Of a stretch of 9,469 nt of DNA, positions 1 through 5,535 are shown in pieces. Made by a program: the position numbers and the translations under genes. Source of the DNA: Phascolarctobacterium sp. (GTDB lineage: Bacteria > Bacillota > Negativicutes > Acidaminococcales > Acidaminococcaceae); assembly GCA_003150755.1 (NCBI GenBank), contig QAMT01000021.1, positions 1 through 9,469 on the forward strand, given 5' to 3'. The notes under the pieces are model-generated. The model had not been told where the DNA came from and ran no database searches. It saw only the letters and a program-made list of their open reading frames with translations. Position 1 is the first letter of the stretch, and every line of letters starts with the position of its first letter.

Positions 1-1261
1 TTTCTCCAGCATTCCATGCCTCTTCTCCTTCTGTTCCTGTAAGTCCGATACTTTTATGGATTGTCAGTGCCGGATATCCCGTTGCCTCATACATTCTCTG
101 TCGCGCCCTTCCGGTAGGGGCTGCCAGTAAAATCATACTGTCCATATTCAATTTTTCCTGGATCATAACAATAAAGCGCAGCAGGGTTGTTTTCCCGCTT
201 CCCGGTCCTCCTGTGATAATAGAAATTGGATTTTGAAAAACCATTTCAATTCCTTTTCGTTGCTTTTCCGCTAATTGTATGTTTTCTTTCGCTTCCAAAT
301 TGGAAATCCATTTCTCTACATTATATTTCTGCATCGGATATCTGCTAAGCGCTGCAAGCTGCATCACAGCCTTTTGTTCCGCCTCATAATTTTTCTTAGA
401 GTAAATCTTTGTATAACTACAGATTAGTTCTTTATCATCTTTGATCAGGGAATTGCCGGCATCACGGATTTTCCGTTCTGTAACACTGCCTTTTTTATCT
501 CCACGCAGTAATAGCGGCTTGGTTCTTGTTAAAATTTCAGGCACCTCTAAATAGAGATGCCCTTCCCCTTCTGCTTCTTTTAAAACATATAATATCGCTG
601 CTTTTATCCGTAAAGGATTATCTGCCTGAAAATGTTTTACTTTCCTTGCTATCGGATCCACTGTTTTAAATCCGAACCCGTCCATTTCACACAATCGAAA
701 GGGATCCTTTTTAATAATACTGACTGCCTTATGCCCAAAATGTTCCTGGATTTTTTCTATCTTTTTTGGTGTTACGCCCGCAGAAGATAGAAAAAGAGAA
801 AGCTGACGGATATTTTCACTTTGATGATAGCCATCTAAAATCTGATCCAACTTTTTTTGTGTAATCCCAGGGATTTCAAGCAACCGTTCCGGACATTCTT
901 CAAAAACATAGAACGTATTTTTCCCAAACCGTTCTACAACCCGCTCCGCAATAACCGGTCCAATCCCTTTCATCAGTCCGGAAGAAAGATACACTTTTAC
1001 CCCTTCCTCTGTCGTTGGCATTTGAATTTGGAAAGAAATTACATGATACTGTTTTCCATACTTCTCCGATTCTTTCCACTGTCCTTTTAAAGAGATATCG
1101 ATCCCTTCGTTTCTCGGCAATTCACAGCCAACTGCTACAAACTGTCTTTTCCCAATTCCATTCTTCCCTTCAGGAATTTTCTCCTCTGTTTCATATACTG
1201 CCACCGTATATCCGTTTTCCTGATTATAATAAATGGAAGAAGCATATCTGCACTCTAACAA
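1..1261 (-). CDS. RecD2-like ATP-dependent DNA helicase (SF1B), N-terminal 420 residues, 3' end beyond the window
   Basis: The reading frame is open from a TTG codon at 1261 to the left edge, giving 420 codons. Residues 1-80 look like the RecD2 N-terminal beta-domain (ENGYTVAVYE at 15-24). Helix-hairpin-helix segments follow at about 97-113 (GLMKGIGPVIAERV), 127-142 (LLEIPGITQKKL) and 162-176. The Walker A motif GGPGSGKTT is at 351-359 and the APTGRA motif typical of RecD helicases is at 381-386. RecD2 proteins are usually 700-800 residues, so roughly the first half is here and the remaining helicase motifs are outside. RecD2 enzymes are 5'-3' DNA helicases acting without RecBC. The gene starts four bases after the upstream gene's stop. 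Placement beside an SSB-like gene suggests an element-borne copy rather than the chromosomal one; that is inference. Confidence 0.9.
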   Translation of the reverse strand, partial: MLECRYASSIYYNQENGYTVAVYETEEKIPEGKNGIGKRQFVAVGCELPRNEGIDISLKGQWKESEKYGKQYHVISFQIQMPTTEEGVKVYLSSGLMKGIGPVIAERVVERFGKNTFYVFEECPERLLEIPGITQKKLDQILDGYHQSENIRQLSLFLSSAGVTPKKIEKIQEHFGHKAVSIIKKDPFRLCEMDGFGFKTVDPIARKVKHFQADNPLRIKAAILYVLKEAEGEGHLYLEVPEILTRTKPLLLRGDKKGSVTERKIRDAGNSLIKDDKELICSYTKIYSKKNYEAEQKAVMQLAALSRYPMQKYNVEKWISNLEAKENIQLAEKQRKGIEMVFQNPISIITGGPGSGKTTLLRFIVMIQEKLNMDSMILLAAPTGRARQRMYEATGYPALTIHKSIGLTGTEGEEAWNAGE

Positions 1262-1265
1262 GCCA

Positions 1266-1913
1266 CTACCTCCTTGTAACCCACATATAACGGCCGGAAA
1301 TCTTTACAGAGTAACCTCCTTCTTTTTCCAGTTCCGTTTTGATCACGATTCTTCTATCTGCCGGAAAATCCCGAACTGCAGCAACTCTGCGAAATCCTTT
1401 TTCTGTCCGAATTGTGCACAACCCGTCTTTCCCAACAGAAAACGAAGAAATCCCTTCTGCCTCCAGTTTCTTGGAAATATGAAGAAATCTTTCTCTTCCT
1501 TCTCTAAGATACCAGTTTTTTGCTGCTATATCTGCTTCATTCAATTGCTTTTTAGGAAGATCCGGAATAGTTTCTTCCTTCTTTTTCATTTCTACTGCCT
1601 TTTTAATTTCCTGTTTTGGTTTCTGATGAATGGGTGTTTCCTTCTTTTCTTGTACCTTTTTCGTCACTGTTTTTTTCCGTTCTTCTCCTTCTCCACACTC
1701 TGTAGGAGGTTCTTTCTTTTCTTCTTTTTGCTTCTTTTTCAACTGACAAACTAACAAATAGACCAGCAAAACCGGTACTGTCAGGGACAGCGTATTGACC
1801 AGAATTGCAAGGAAAAAGGGCCATAAAAACGGAGCTAACAAAAATCCTGCAATCCCTGATACTATGCAAAAGTTCTGATACTTTTTCACAAAACATTTCC
1901 ATTTACCGCTCAT
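1266..1913 (-). CDS. Hypothetical membrane protein with two N-terminal TM helices, charged linker and C-terminal domain
   Basis: This 215-residue protein is not one I recognise. Residues 14-36 and 38-56 are strongly hydrophobic and probably form a TM hairpin. Residues 58-122 are a Lys/Glu-rich, probably disordered or coiled linker (KKKQKEEKKE, VQEKKE, VEMKKKEE). Residues 123-215 look like a small folded domain with alternating hydrophobic and charged residues (FLHISKKLEAEGISSFSV, GYSVKISGRYMWV). A hairpin with both ends inside would put this domain in the cytoplasm, near the DNA-processing proteins encoded beside it. The start is ATG at 1913 with AGGAAG ten bases upstream. It lies 32 bases after the SSB-like gene and 4 bases before the helicase start, so the three are probably one transcript. 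A role in element maintenance or transfer is possible but unsupported by any motif. Confidence 0.8.
   Translation of the reverse strand: MSGKWKCFVKKYQNFCIVSGIAGFLLAPFLWPFFLAILVNTLSLTVPVLLVYLLVCQLKKKQKEEKKEPPTECGEGEERKKTVTKKVQEKKETPIHQKPKQEIKKAVEMKKKEETIPDLPKKQLNEADIAAKNWYLREGRERFLHISKKLEAEGISSFSVGKDGLCTIRTEKGFRRVAAVRDFPADRRIVIKTELEKEGGYSVKISGRYMWVTRR
1268..1275 (-). promoter_or_regulatory. Consensus ribosome binding site that sets a TTG start
   Basis: The minus strand reads AAGGAGGT here, then six bases and TTG at 1261-1259. No ATG or GTG in this frame lies at a better position, and the conserved N-terminal region begins right after the TTG. The site overlaps the last codons and stop (TAG, 1268-1266) of the upstream gene, so the two genes are probably translationally coupled. 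Confidence 0.8.
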
Positions 1914-1945
1914 AACAGCACCACTTCCTTTCTGTTCGAATATTT

Positions 1946-2704
1946 TTAATCAAATCCATAATTGTTATATTCTGACTCCTGTACACGTTCAAATTCTTCA
2001 TCTACCAGATTTCGTTTTTTACTTTCATTCCTCCTTCTTTCCGACACATTTCCTCCCGACTGCCGATTTCTTCTTTCTGTCTTTCCTTTGCTCCCTTTTC
2101 TCTGTTCTGGCTTTTTTCTGGAACTAGGGCTATTTATCCTGCCATTTCTTTTACGGGTATCCGAGTTTCCTTTTTTCCGGCAACTTTTCCTTATACTTCG
2201 ATGATATCCCTCTTCTTCGTCATCTTCGTCCTCCTCATCATCGTAATCATCTTCCAGATAGTCCTCCTCATCGTCGTCTTCTTCCTCGTCATAATCATCT
2301 TCTTCATAAAATTCATCATCATACTCTTCATCCTCTTCGTAATCGTCCTCATCTTCCTCCTTTCGTTTGCGGAGTAATTCAATCTTATCCAGATTTATTT
2401 TATCTTTATACATCGTCATACCGTCTTCATTTTCATAATTGTCATTTAAAAGAAGCCCTTCGATTCCAATGTAATCTCCTTTTTCGATATACTCTTCTAT
2501 AAATTCTGCACTTTTGTCAAATGCAGAGCAGGAAAAATAATCATATTTTGTTCCGTCTTTCGTCTGAAAAGGACGTCTTACAGATAGTCGGAAACTAGCA
2601 ACCAAGCCATATTTCGATGTTTTTTTATTTCTGCGCCTCTTTCTTTTAAATTCATTGACTTCCGGATCTTTTACTACATATCCTGTCATTATTACTTTAT
2701 TCAT
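1946..2704 (-). CDS. SSB-like single-stranded DNA-binding protein (OB fold) with acidic-then-basic C-terminal tail
   Basis: Residues 1-112 match the SSB OB-fold pattern: the MNKVIMTGYVVKDPEV opening, VASFRLSVRRPF, the DYFSCSAFDKSAEFIEEYIEKGDYIGIEG core, and a last strand at 102-110. A basic insertion (KRKRRRNKK) sits at 20-28. The tail is unlike ordinary SSBs. In residues 116-165, 42 of 50 are Asp/Glu and the rest are Tyr, Phe or Leu. Residues 169-232 hold 26 Lys/Arg with only 5 acidic residues. The end is acidic-aromatic (VDEEFERVQESEYNNYGFD), resembling but not matching the usual DDDIPF-type SSB tip. It probably coats ssDNA during element replication or transfer. The start is ATG at 2704 with AAAGGAG nine bases upstream, preceded by a terminator and a second hairpin. 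Confidence 0.85.
   Translation of the reverse strand: MNKVIMTGYVVKDPEVNEFKRKRRRNKKTSKYGLVASFRLSVRRPFQTKDGTKYDYFSCSAFDKSAEFIEEYIEKGDYIGIEGLLLNDNYENEDGMTMYKDKINLDKIELLRKRKEEDEDDYEEDEEYDDEFYEEDDYDEEEDDDEEDYLEDDYDDEEDEDDEEEGYHRSIRKSCRKKGNSDTRKRNGRINSPSSRKKPEQRKGSKGKTERRNRQSGGNVSERRRNESKKRNLVDEEFERVQESEYNNYGFD
2210..2359 (-). repeat. Low-complexity GAN-triplet tract coding the acidic run of the SSB-like protein
   Basis: The coding strand is almost entirely GAA, GAG, GAT and GAC codons for 50 codons, giving a purine-rich, microsatellite-like run with no exact long repeat unit. Such tracts can gain or lose codons by slippage or recombination while staying in frame. A second minus-strand frame stays open across it because of the same composition, not because of a second gene. 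Confidence 0.7.
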
Positions 2705-2725
2705 GCTCTTTCTCTCCTTTGTTAA

Positions 2726-2753
2726 TCTGACGGGAAACTACTTTCCCGCCAGA
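2726..2753 (-). promoter_or_regulatory. 12-bp RNA hairpin five bases upstream of the SSB-like gene's ribosome binding site
   Basis: Minus-strand RNA reads TCTGGCGGGAAA, loop GTAG, TTTCCCGTCAGA. All 12 pairs form in the minus transcript because the only irregular pair is G-U; in the plus transcript the same position would be an A-C mismatch. That favours a role in the minus-strand mRNA. There is no T-run after it, so it is not an obvious terminator. It could stabilise or process the 5' end, or be a binding site for translational control. Confidence 0.6.
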
Positions 2754-2759
2754 TACGCA

Positions 2760-2796
2760 TAAAAAAAGACACTTAAAATTTCCATTCTAAATGTCT
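2760..2796 (-). terminator. Rho-independent terminator after the 181-aa hypothetical gene
   Basis: Minus strand: AGACATTTAGAAT, loop GGAA, ATTTTAAGTGTCT (13-base arms with two non-canonical or wobble positions), then a run of seven or more T. The hairpin begins four bases after the stop codon at 2800. The stem sequence recurs at 4219-4251 and in part at 9456-9469. Confidence 0.85.
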
Positions 2797-2799
2797 ATC

Positions 2800-3345
2800 T
2801 TATATTCCCATTGTTTCTAAGTCATACTGAAAATCAGTTCCAATACATCGTACAATCTTTTTCAAAATCTCATAGAAATTCTGGTTCTCTTCCTGTACCG
2901 GTCTTTTCCCTTTTACATAATTTGGCCAGAACCAGTATTCGTAAAATCGCTTTACCTGCATAGACGGTGAAATAAAAATCCCCTGAAATCCATCTGACAT
3001 TTCCTTGCTATTTTCTTCAGGAAGTAGTTTTAAATGTAATGCTTCACCTCTTCCTTTCTTATCCATCTGAAGCCAGACCGTATGATCTGCCAGGCGAATA
3101 CTGCTGTGCAGCATATAGACGTCTTGTCCGTTCCGACACCAGATAATTTCTCCACAAAGCCCGTTTTCAAACTGTGAAGTAATACACACGCCGCTTTCCG
3201 GAATATCTGCAAAGCAAATCGCATCATTGACCACTGGGATTGTTCTTCTGAAATCTTTGGAAGCTCCCACATCTTTTCGACACGCTTCAAACATCCGCTT
3301 TGTATTTTCATAATTTTTGTTTTGTTCATACTCATAGTTTTTCAT
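2800..3345 (-). CDS. Hypothetical protein, 181 aa, unrecognised
   Basis: The frame extends upstream to 3441, but I place the start at ATG 3345, where AAGGAGG lies seven bases upstream (3359-3353). This removes a 62-base overlap with the preceding gene and leaves a 34-base gap. The protein opens with a polar, Asn/Lys/Tyr-rich stretch (KNYEYEQNKNYENTK), then a probable globular domain with many aromatic and Cys residues (NDAICFADIPESGVCIT, EIIWCRNGQDVYMLHSS, RFYEYWFWPNYVKG). No signal peptide, TM helix or catalytic motif is visible. It ends four bases before a strong terminator, so it is the last gene of a two-gene transcript with the DUF4313-like gene. Its function is unknown; it is probably an element accessory protein. 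Confidence 0.8.
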   Translation of the reverse strand: MKNYEYEQNKNYENTKRMFEACRKDVGASKDFRRTIPVVNDAICFADIPESGVCITSQFENGLCGEIIWCRNGQDVYMLHSSIRLADHTVWLQMDKKGRGEALHLKLLPEENSKEMSDGFQGIFISPSMQVKRFYEYWFWPNYVKGKRPVQEENQNFYEILKKIVRCIGTDFQYDLETMGI

Positions 3346-3352
3346 CCTGCTT

Positions 3353-3359
3353 CCTCCTT
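3353..3359 (-). promoter_or_regulatory. Ribosome binding site that favours the internal ATG at 3345
   Basis: AAGGAGG on the minus strand with a seven-base spacer to ATG at 3345-3343. The ATG at 3417 and the frame opening at 3441 have only weak purine stretches upstream and would overlap the preceding gene. Confidence 0.75.
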
Positions 3360-3379
3360 GTTCTCGAATCATTTCTTTC

Positions 3380-4147
3380 CTATGCTGTTCTATGTATTTC
3401 TTCATAATTTGTTTCATACCTGCGATACCCTTCCGGATCAAAATATTTTAATCTTTCCGGATTAAAGTGAACCATCTCATAGGTACAATATCCATTTCTG
3501 CTGATTTCTCCTGTCATTTCTCCCAATCCACTTTCCAAGATCCATGACAAAATTTTTCTTCCGTGGTGGTTCGTATCCACATAAGAGCAATCCTTTTCGC
3601 ACACCTCATGTAAATCAACAGTCAAAGCTGCCCAGGGTGAAGGGTATCGGTATTTCCAATTTACCATTTCAACTTCTAAGTTCCCGGTAGTAGAATATCC
3701 TTTTATCATTAACTGTATCGGAAATTTTTCTCCAAAAGCTTCATAAAACACCATTTTCGGTTCTTCCTGCTTTCTGAAGTTGTCATAATCTTCATCACTG
3801 TAACCTGACCAGAAAAAGTAATTCCAGTCAGGCATTGGTGGACAATATCCCTCTAGCTTCTCTGTCTCAACTTGTTTTAACGGTATCAGACTTTTTTTAC
3901 CTTCCTTCACAGCCTGAAGCAACGGTTTTAACTTTTCTTCCAGATACATTCGATCAGGGCAAATATCAATCCATTTCCCCTTTATTGTTGTTAGAAAGCG
4001 CTTTCCATCTAATGTTCTGATTTCTGAACGCTCTGCTGACTGACTATTCTTTAAGAAACGGATTATATTATTTTCTGTTGCCTGGAAAATAACTGCATCT
4101 TTTCCACACATCTCGCTGTGTATTCCTTTTAAATACTCTTGGTTCAT
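3380..4147 (-). CDS. DUF4313-like protein of mobile-element type
   Basis: This is a 255-residue protein starting at ATG 4147 with AGGAGGAAC just upstream. Residues about 136-235 follow the pattern I associate with DUF4313 proteins of clostridial conjugative elements: a beta-rich run with LTVDL (175-179), then SYVDTNHHGRKILSWILESGLGE (188-210), and MTGEISRNGYCTYEMVHFNPERL near the end. The family match is from memory of this pattern and is not certain. Residues 1-135 look separate (basic, with the Trp/Tyr-rich segment PDWNYFFWSGYSDEDYDNF at 106-124) and I do not recognise them. No enzymatic residues, signal peptide or TM helix are seen. It is the first gene downstream of a promoter and multi-hairpin leader, and heads a pair with the 181-aa gene. 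Confidence 0.8.
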   Translation of the reverse strand: MNQEYLKGIHSEMCGKDAVIFQATENNIIRFLKNSQSAERSEIRTLDGKRFLTTIKGKWIDICPDRMYLEEKLKPLLQAVKEGKKSLIPLKQVETEKLEGYCPPMPDWNYFFWSGYSDEDYDNFRKQEEPKMVFYEAFGEKFPIQLMIKGYSTTGNLEVEMVNWKYRYPSPWAALTVDLHEVCEKDCSYVDTNHHGRKILSWILESGLGEMTGEISRNGYCTYEMVHFNPERLKYFDPEGYRRYETNYEEIHRTA

Positions 4148-4213
4148 GATGTTCCTCCTATTCTTCTTTCTTTTGTGGCTTAATACTATCCTCCTTTTTC
4201 ATTGATTGAAAAT

Positions 4214-4251
4214 AAAAAAGGCACCTAGAATATTTTTCATTCTAAATGCCT
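4214..4251 (-). terminator. Rho-independent terminator or attenuator ahead of the DUF4313-like gene
   Basis: Minus strand: AGGCATTTAGAAT, seven-base loop, ATTCTAGGTGCCT, then TTTTTT. It lies about 150 bases downstream of a good promoter and 66 bases before the next start codon, with no clear gene in between. It therefore either ends a short leader RNA or attenuates the operon. Confidence 0.8.
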
Positions 4252-4372
4252 AATAATTCTTTATTTCCTATTGAAACAGCCACCTGTTTCCAAAATCTGT
4301 TTCCGGTTTCTTACCGGAAAAAATTTTTGTACTCACCTCTCATTTTTATGAGTATAAATATAATTCATCTTC
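4252..4372 (-). promoter_or_regulatory. Multi-hairpin untranslated leader upstream of the DUF4313-like gene
   Basis: Minus transcript from about 4366. Three perfect hairpins occur in order: CTCAT-AAAA-ATGAG (4352-4339), TTTCCGGT-AAGAA-ACCGGAAA (4320-4300) and GAAACAG-GTGG-CTGTTTC (4290-4273). The terminator at 4251-4214 follows. Short frames exist (ATG at 4343, 10 codons; GTG at 4336, 22 codons), but neither has a convincing ribosome binding site. The layout resembles transcription attenuation leaders. The rest of the 4148-4546 gap (4402-4546) shows no gene; it holds a weak CATAAA/TTTATG hairpin after the upstream gene and short stop-bounded frames. Confidence 0.5.
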
Positions 4373-4401
4373 ACTCTAACATAAGATGTAATCTGTGTCA
4401 A
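4373..4401 (-). promoter_or_regulatory. Sigma-A-type promoter for the leader and DUF4313-like operon
   Basis: TTGACA (4401-4396), 17-base spacer, TAGAGT (4378-4373) on the minus strand. The -35 is perfect and the -10 matches four of six, with optimal spacing. Predicted start of transcription is near 4366. Confidence 0.65.
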
Positions 4402-4546
4402 TATTTAAGTCATCCGTCAATATAAACGAACAACCTGCATAGTCCATCCCGAAACAAAATAATCTAATATACCCTTAAAGCTGGAAGACTCTTCAAAGAT
4501 CTAAGTTTTTTGCCAGCCTCCCTATTTATTTTTAACATAAAAGCAT

Positions 4547-5179
4547 TTATTTATGTAATAATTTTTCATCCAGCATATTCCGTATCTCCTCCGGAAGACT
4601 CTCTATACTCTCAGTCTCCTCCTTAAAAAGTAACTCCGTATATTTTTTCTGATCATTTGGTTTTGAAAAAATATGTGTAACCGCATATGCTGTTCTGCTT
4701 TTTGAAAAACAATCTTCATCTCTTAAAGACTCTACTACAAAACAATCTCCCTTTGGAAGTCCATTTGCATCCAATTCTTTGTTCATACAAAGTGTAAAAT
4801 TAAGATTAGTTGTGCCAAATTTATAGGTTTTGGTATTGGTGACAAGTTCTTCTAACATGAATCCCTCTGAACCAGCCAATGTTGCAACCTGGCCGATATG
4901 CTTAATCTTACGCTTACATAAAGAAAACGGATGCTGAGCTGTAAAATAAATCTGTGACGCCTGAAGCAGCTTTTTTGCTGCATAATTATAAAATTGTTTT
5001 GCCGAAAGGTTGGTTGCAACGCCTGTCAAATGCCTGAAATTTGCTGCTTTATAAATTACTTCTATATATCTGCCTTCAAATACATATAAAAATCGTTTCC
5101 CTACCAAGTGTTTTTTATACAGGCTTGCAGCTGTTTTGATTTCCTGTACAATTTTTTCTCTATCCCGTTGTTTATCCAT
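4547..5179 (-). CDS. PBECR4-like (phage Barnase-EndoU-ColicinE5/D-RelE-like) nuclease-domain protein
   Basis: A 210-residue soluble protein. The run KRFLYVFEGRYIEVIYKAANFRHLTGV (residues 28-54), then NLSAKQFYNYAAKKLL, then KTYKFGTTNLNFTLCMN (117-133) and PKGDCFVVESLRDEDCF resembles the PBECR4 domain, a BECR-fold nuclease predicted in phages and mobile elements. Catalysis is not shown here; candidate polar residues are His50 and Thr52 in FRHLTG. I chose ATG 5179, with AGGA eight bases upstream, over a GTG at 5197 that has no ribosome binding site and lies in the tail of a hairpin. The gene starts about 30 bases after a terminator-like hairpin that closes a structured RNA. No separate promoter is visible, so it may depend on read-through from the RNA promoter. 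No antitoxin-like partner is adjacent, except possibly the RNA. Confidence 0.75.
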   Translation of the reverse strand: MDKQRDREKIVQEIKTAASLYKKHLVGKRFLYVFEGRYIEVIYKAANFRHLTGVATNLSAKQFYNYAAKKLLQASQIYFTAQHPFSLCKRKIKHIGQVATLAGSEGFMLEELVTNTKTYKFGTTNLNFTLCMNKELDANGLPKGDCFVVESLRDEDCFSKSRTAYAVTHIFSKPNDQKKYTELLFKEETESIESLPEEIRNMLDEKLLHK

Positions 5180-5206
5180 TTGCGTTTTCCTATTCACTAC
5201 TACAAT

Positions 5207-5246
5207 ACAAAAGTAGCGCCGGACAACTTAATTGTCATCCAGCGCC
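5207..5246 (-). terminator. Terminator-like hairpin at the 3' end of the structured RNA
   Basis: Minus RNA: GGCGCU, GGA, bulge UG, ACAA, loop UUAAG, UUGU, CC-closing pairs, GGCGCU, then ACTTTTGTATTG. The two GGCGCU copies pair with each other (GCGC is self-complementary, with terminal G-U pairs), giving about 13 pairs with a two-base bulge. The T-run is only four long, so termination may be partial, which would let the nuclease-like gene be expressed. Confidence 0.6.
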
Positions 5247-5459
5247 CATTTTCTTCATAAGCGGTTTTATGCTGGCTGTCAGCCGCAGCACCCTTCCGAG
5301 TGCCTTAGATGTCACCGGTATCATTAAGTCCCCGGTGCGGACTCGCCGTATCTCCCTGGCGTGGGCGTAATACCCTTCCGAGTATCAGATAGTCTCAGCC
5401 TTTACCCTGCCTGAGCACAGTTCAGCTTTTACGTGCCGCCACACGAAACCATTAGGTTT
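5207..5459 (-). ncRNA. Structured RNA of about 250 nt, family not identified
   Basis: This stretch is much more GC-rich than its surroundings and has no worthwhile reading frame. A strong promoter ends at 5466, placing the RNA start near 5459. Hairpins in order on the minus transcript: AAACC/GGUUU (5459-5446), CGUG/CACG (5445-5432), CUCAG/CUGAG (5415-5394), GAUACUC-GGAA-GGGUAUU (5386-5369), CGCC/GGCG (5361-5344), CACCGG/CCGGUG (5337-5313), GGCACUC-GGAA-GGGUGCU (5304-5287), GGCU/AGCC (5284-5274), CAUAA/UUAUG (5271-5256), and the 3' terminator hairpin. GNRA tetraloops and many short helices suggest a compact tertiary fold. Size and host resemble the raiA-motif and other ornate Firmicutes RNAs, but I cannot confirm membership. 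It could instead be the leader of the gene downstream. Confidence 0.8.
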
Positions 5460-5465
5460 ATTTAT

Positions 5466-5494
5466 ATTATATGCCATACTAAAAAAAATATCAA
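5466..5494 (-). promoter_or_regulatory. Strong sigma-A-type promoter of the structured RNA
   Basis: TTGATA (5494-5489), 17-base spacer containing eight T, TATAAT (5471-5466) on the minus strand. The -10 is perfect and the -35 matches five of six. It starts 42 bases after the DUF262 stop codon, and the predicted start falls at the first base of the first hairpin. Confidence 0.8.
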
Positions 5495-5535
5495 TAGCCT
5501 TGCAAAATTTGAGATAATTTATTATGTTATATGGA

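Noticed and set aside
857..1754. Three overlapping plus-strand open frames
   Set aside because: They are antisense to the RecD2-like and TM-protein genes, have low-complexity Phe/Ser/Leu-rich translations typical of shadows, and lack ribosome sites or domain patterns.
2191..2382. Minus-strand frame rich in Met, Lys, Arg and Thr
   Set aside because: It is the shifted reading of the GAN-codon tract in the SSB-like gene; its composition follows from the triplet run.
3346..3441. Longer N-terminus for the 181-aa gene
   Set aside because: A strong ribosome site precedes ATG 3345, and the extension overlaps the upstream gene by 62 bases.
2800..4147. CRISPR array, IS ends or tRNA genes anywhere in the window
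   Set aside because: No regularly spaced repeats, transposase-like frame, terminal inverted repeats or cloverleaf were seen in this or other parts of the window.
4148..4213. Tiny frame after a second AAGGAGG upstream of the DUF4313-like gene
   Set aside because: The only codon at proper spacing is ATT, giving an eight-codon frame. It could be a relic or leader peptide but is not supportable.
4402..4546. Possible gene remnant or attachment site between the PBECR4-like gene and the leader promoter
   Set aside because: Only stop-bounded frames of about 25 codons and short palindromes such as GAAGAGTCTTC are present, with no direct repeat or integrase nearby.
5207..5459. Identification of the structured RNA as a TPP or glycine riboswitch or a group I or II intron
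   Set aside because: CUGAGA and CUCAGGCA-like pieces and a GAGACUA piece are present, but the partner conserved cores (second TPP arm, glycine core, group I P7 partner, group II domain V) are missing.
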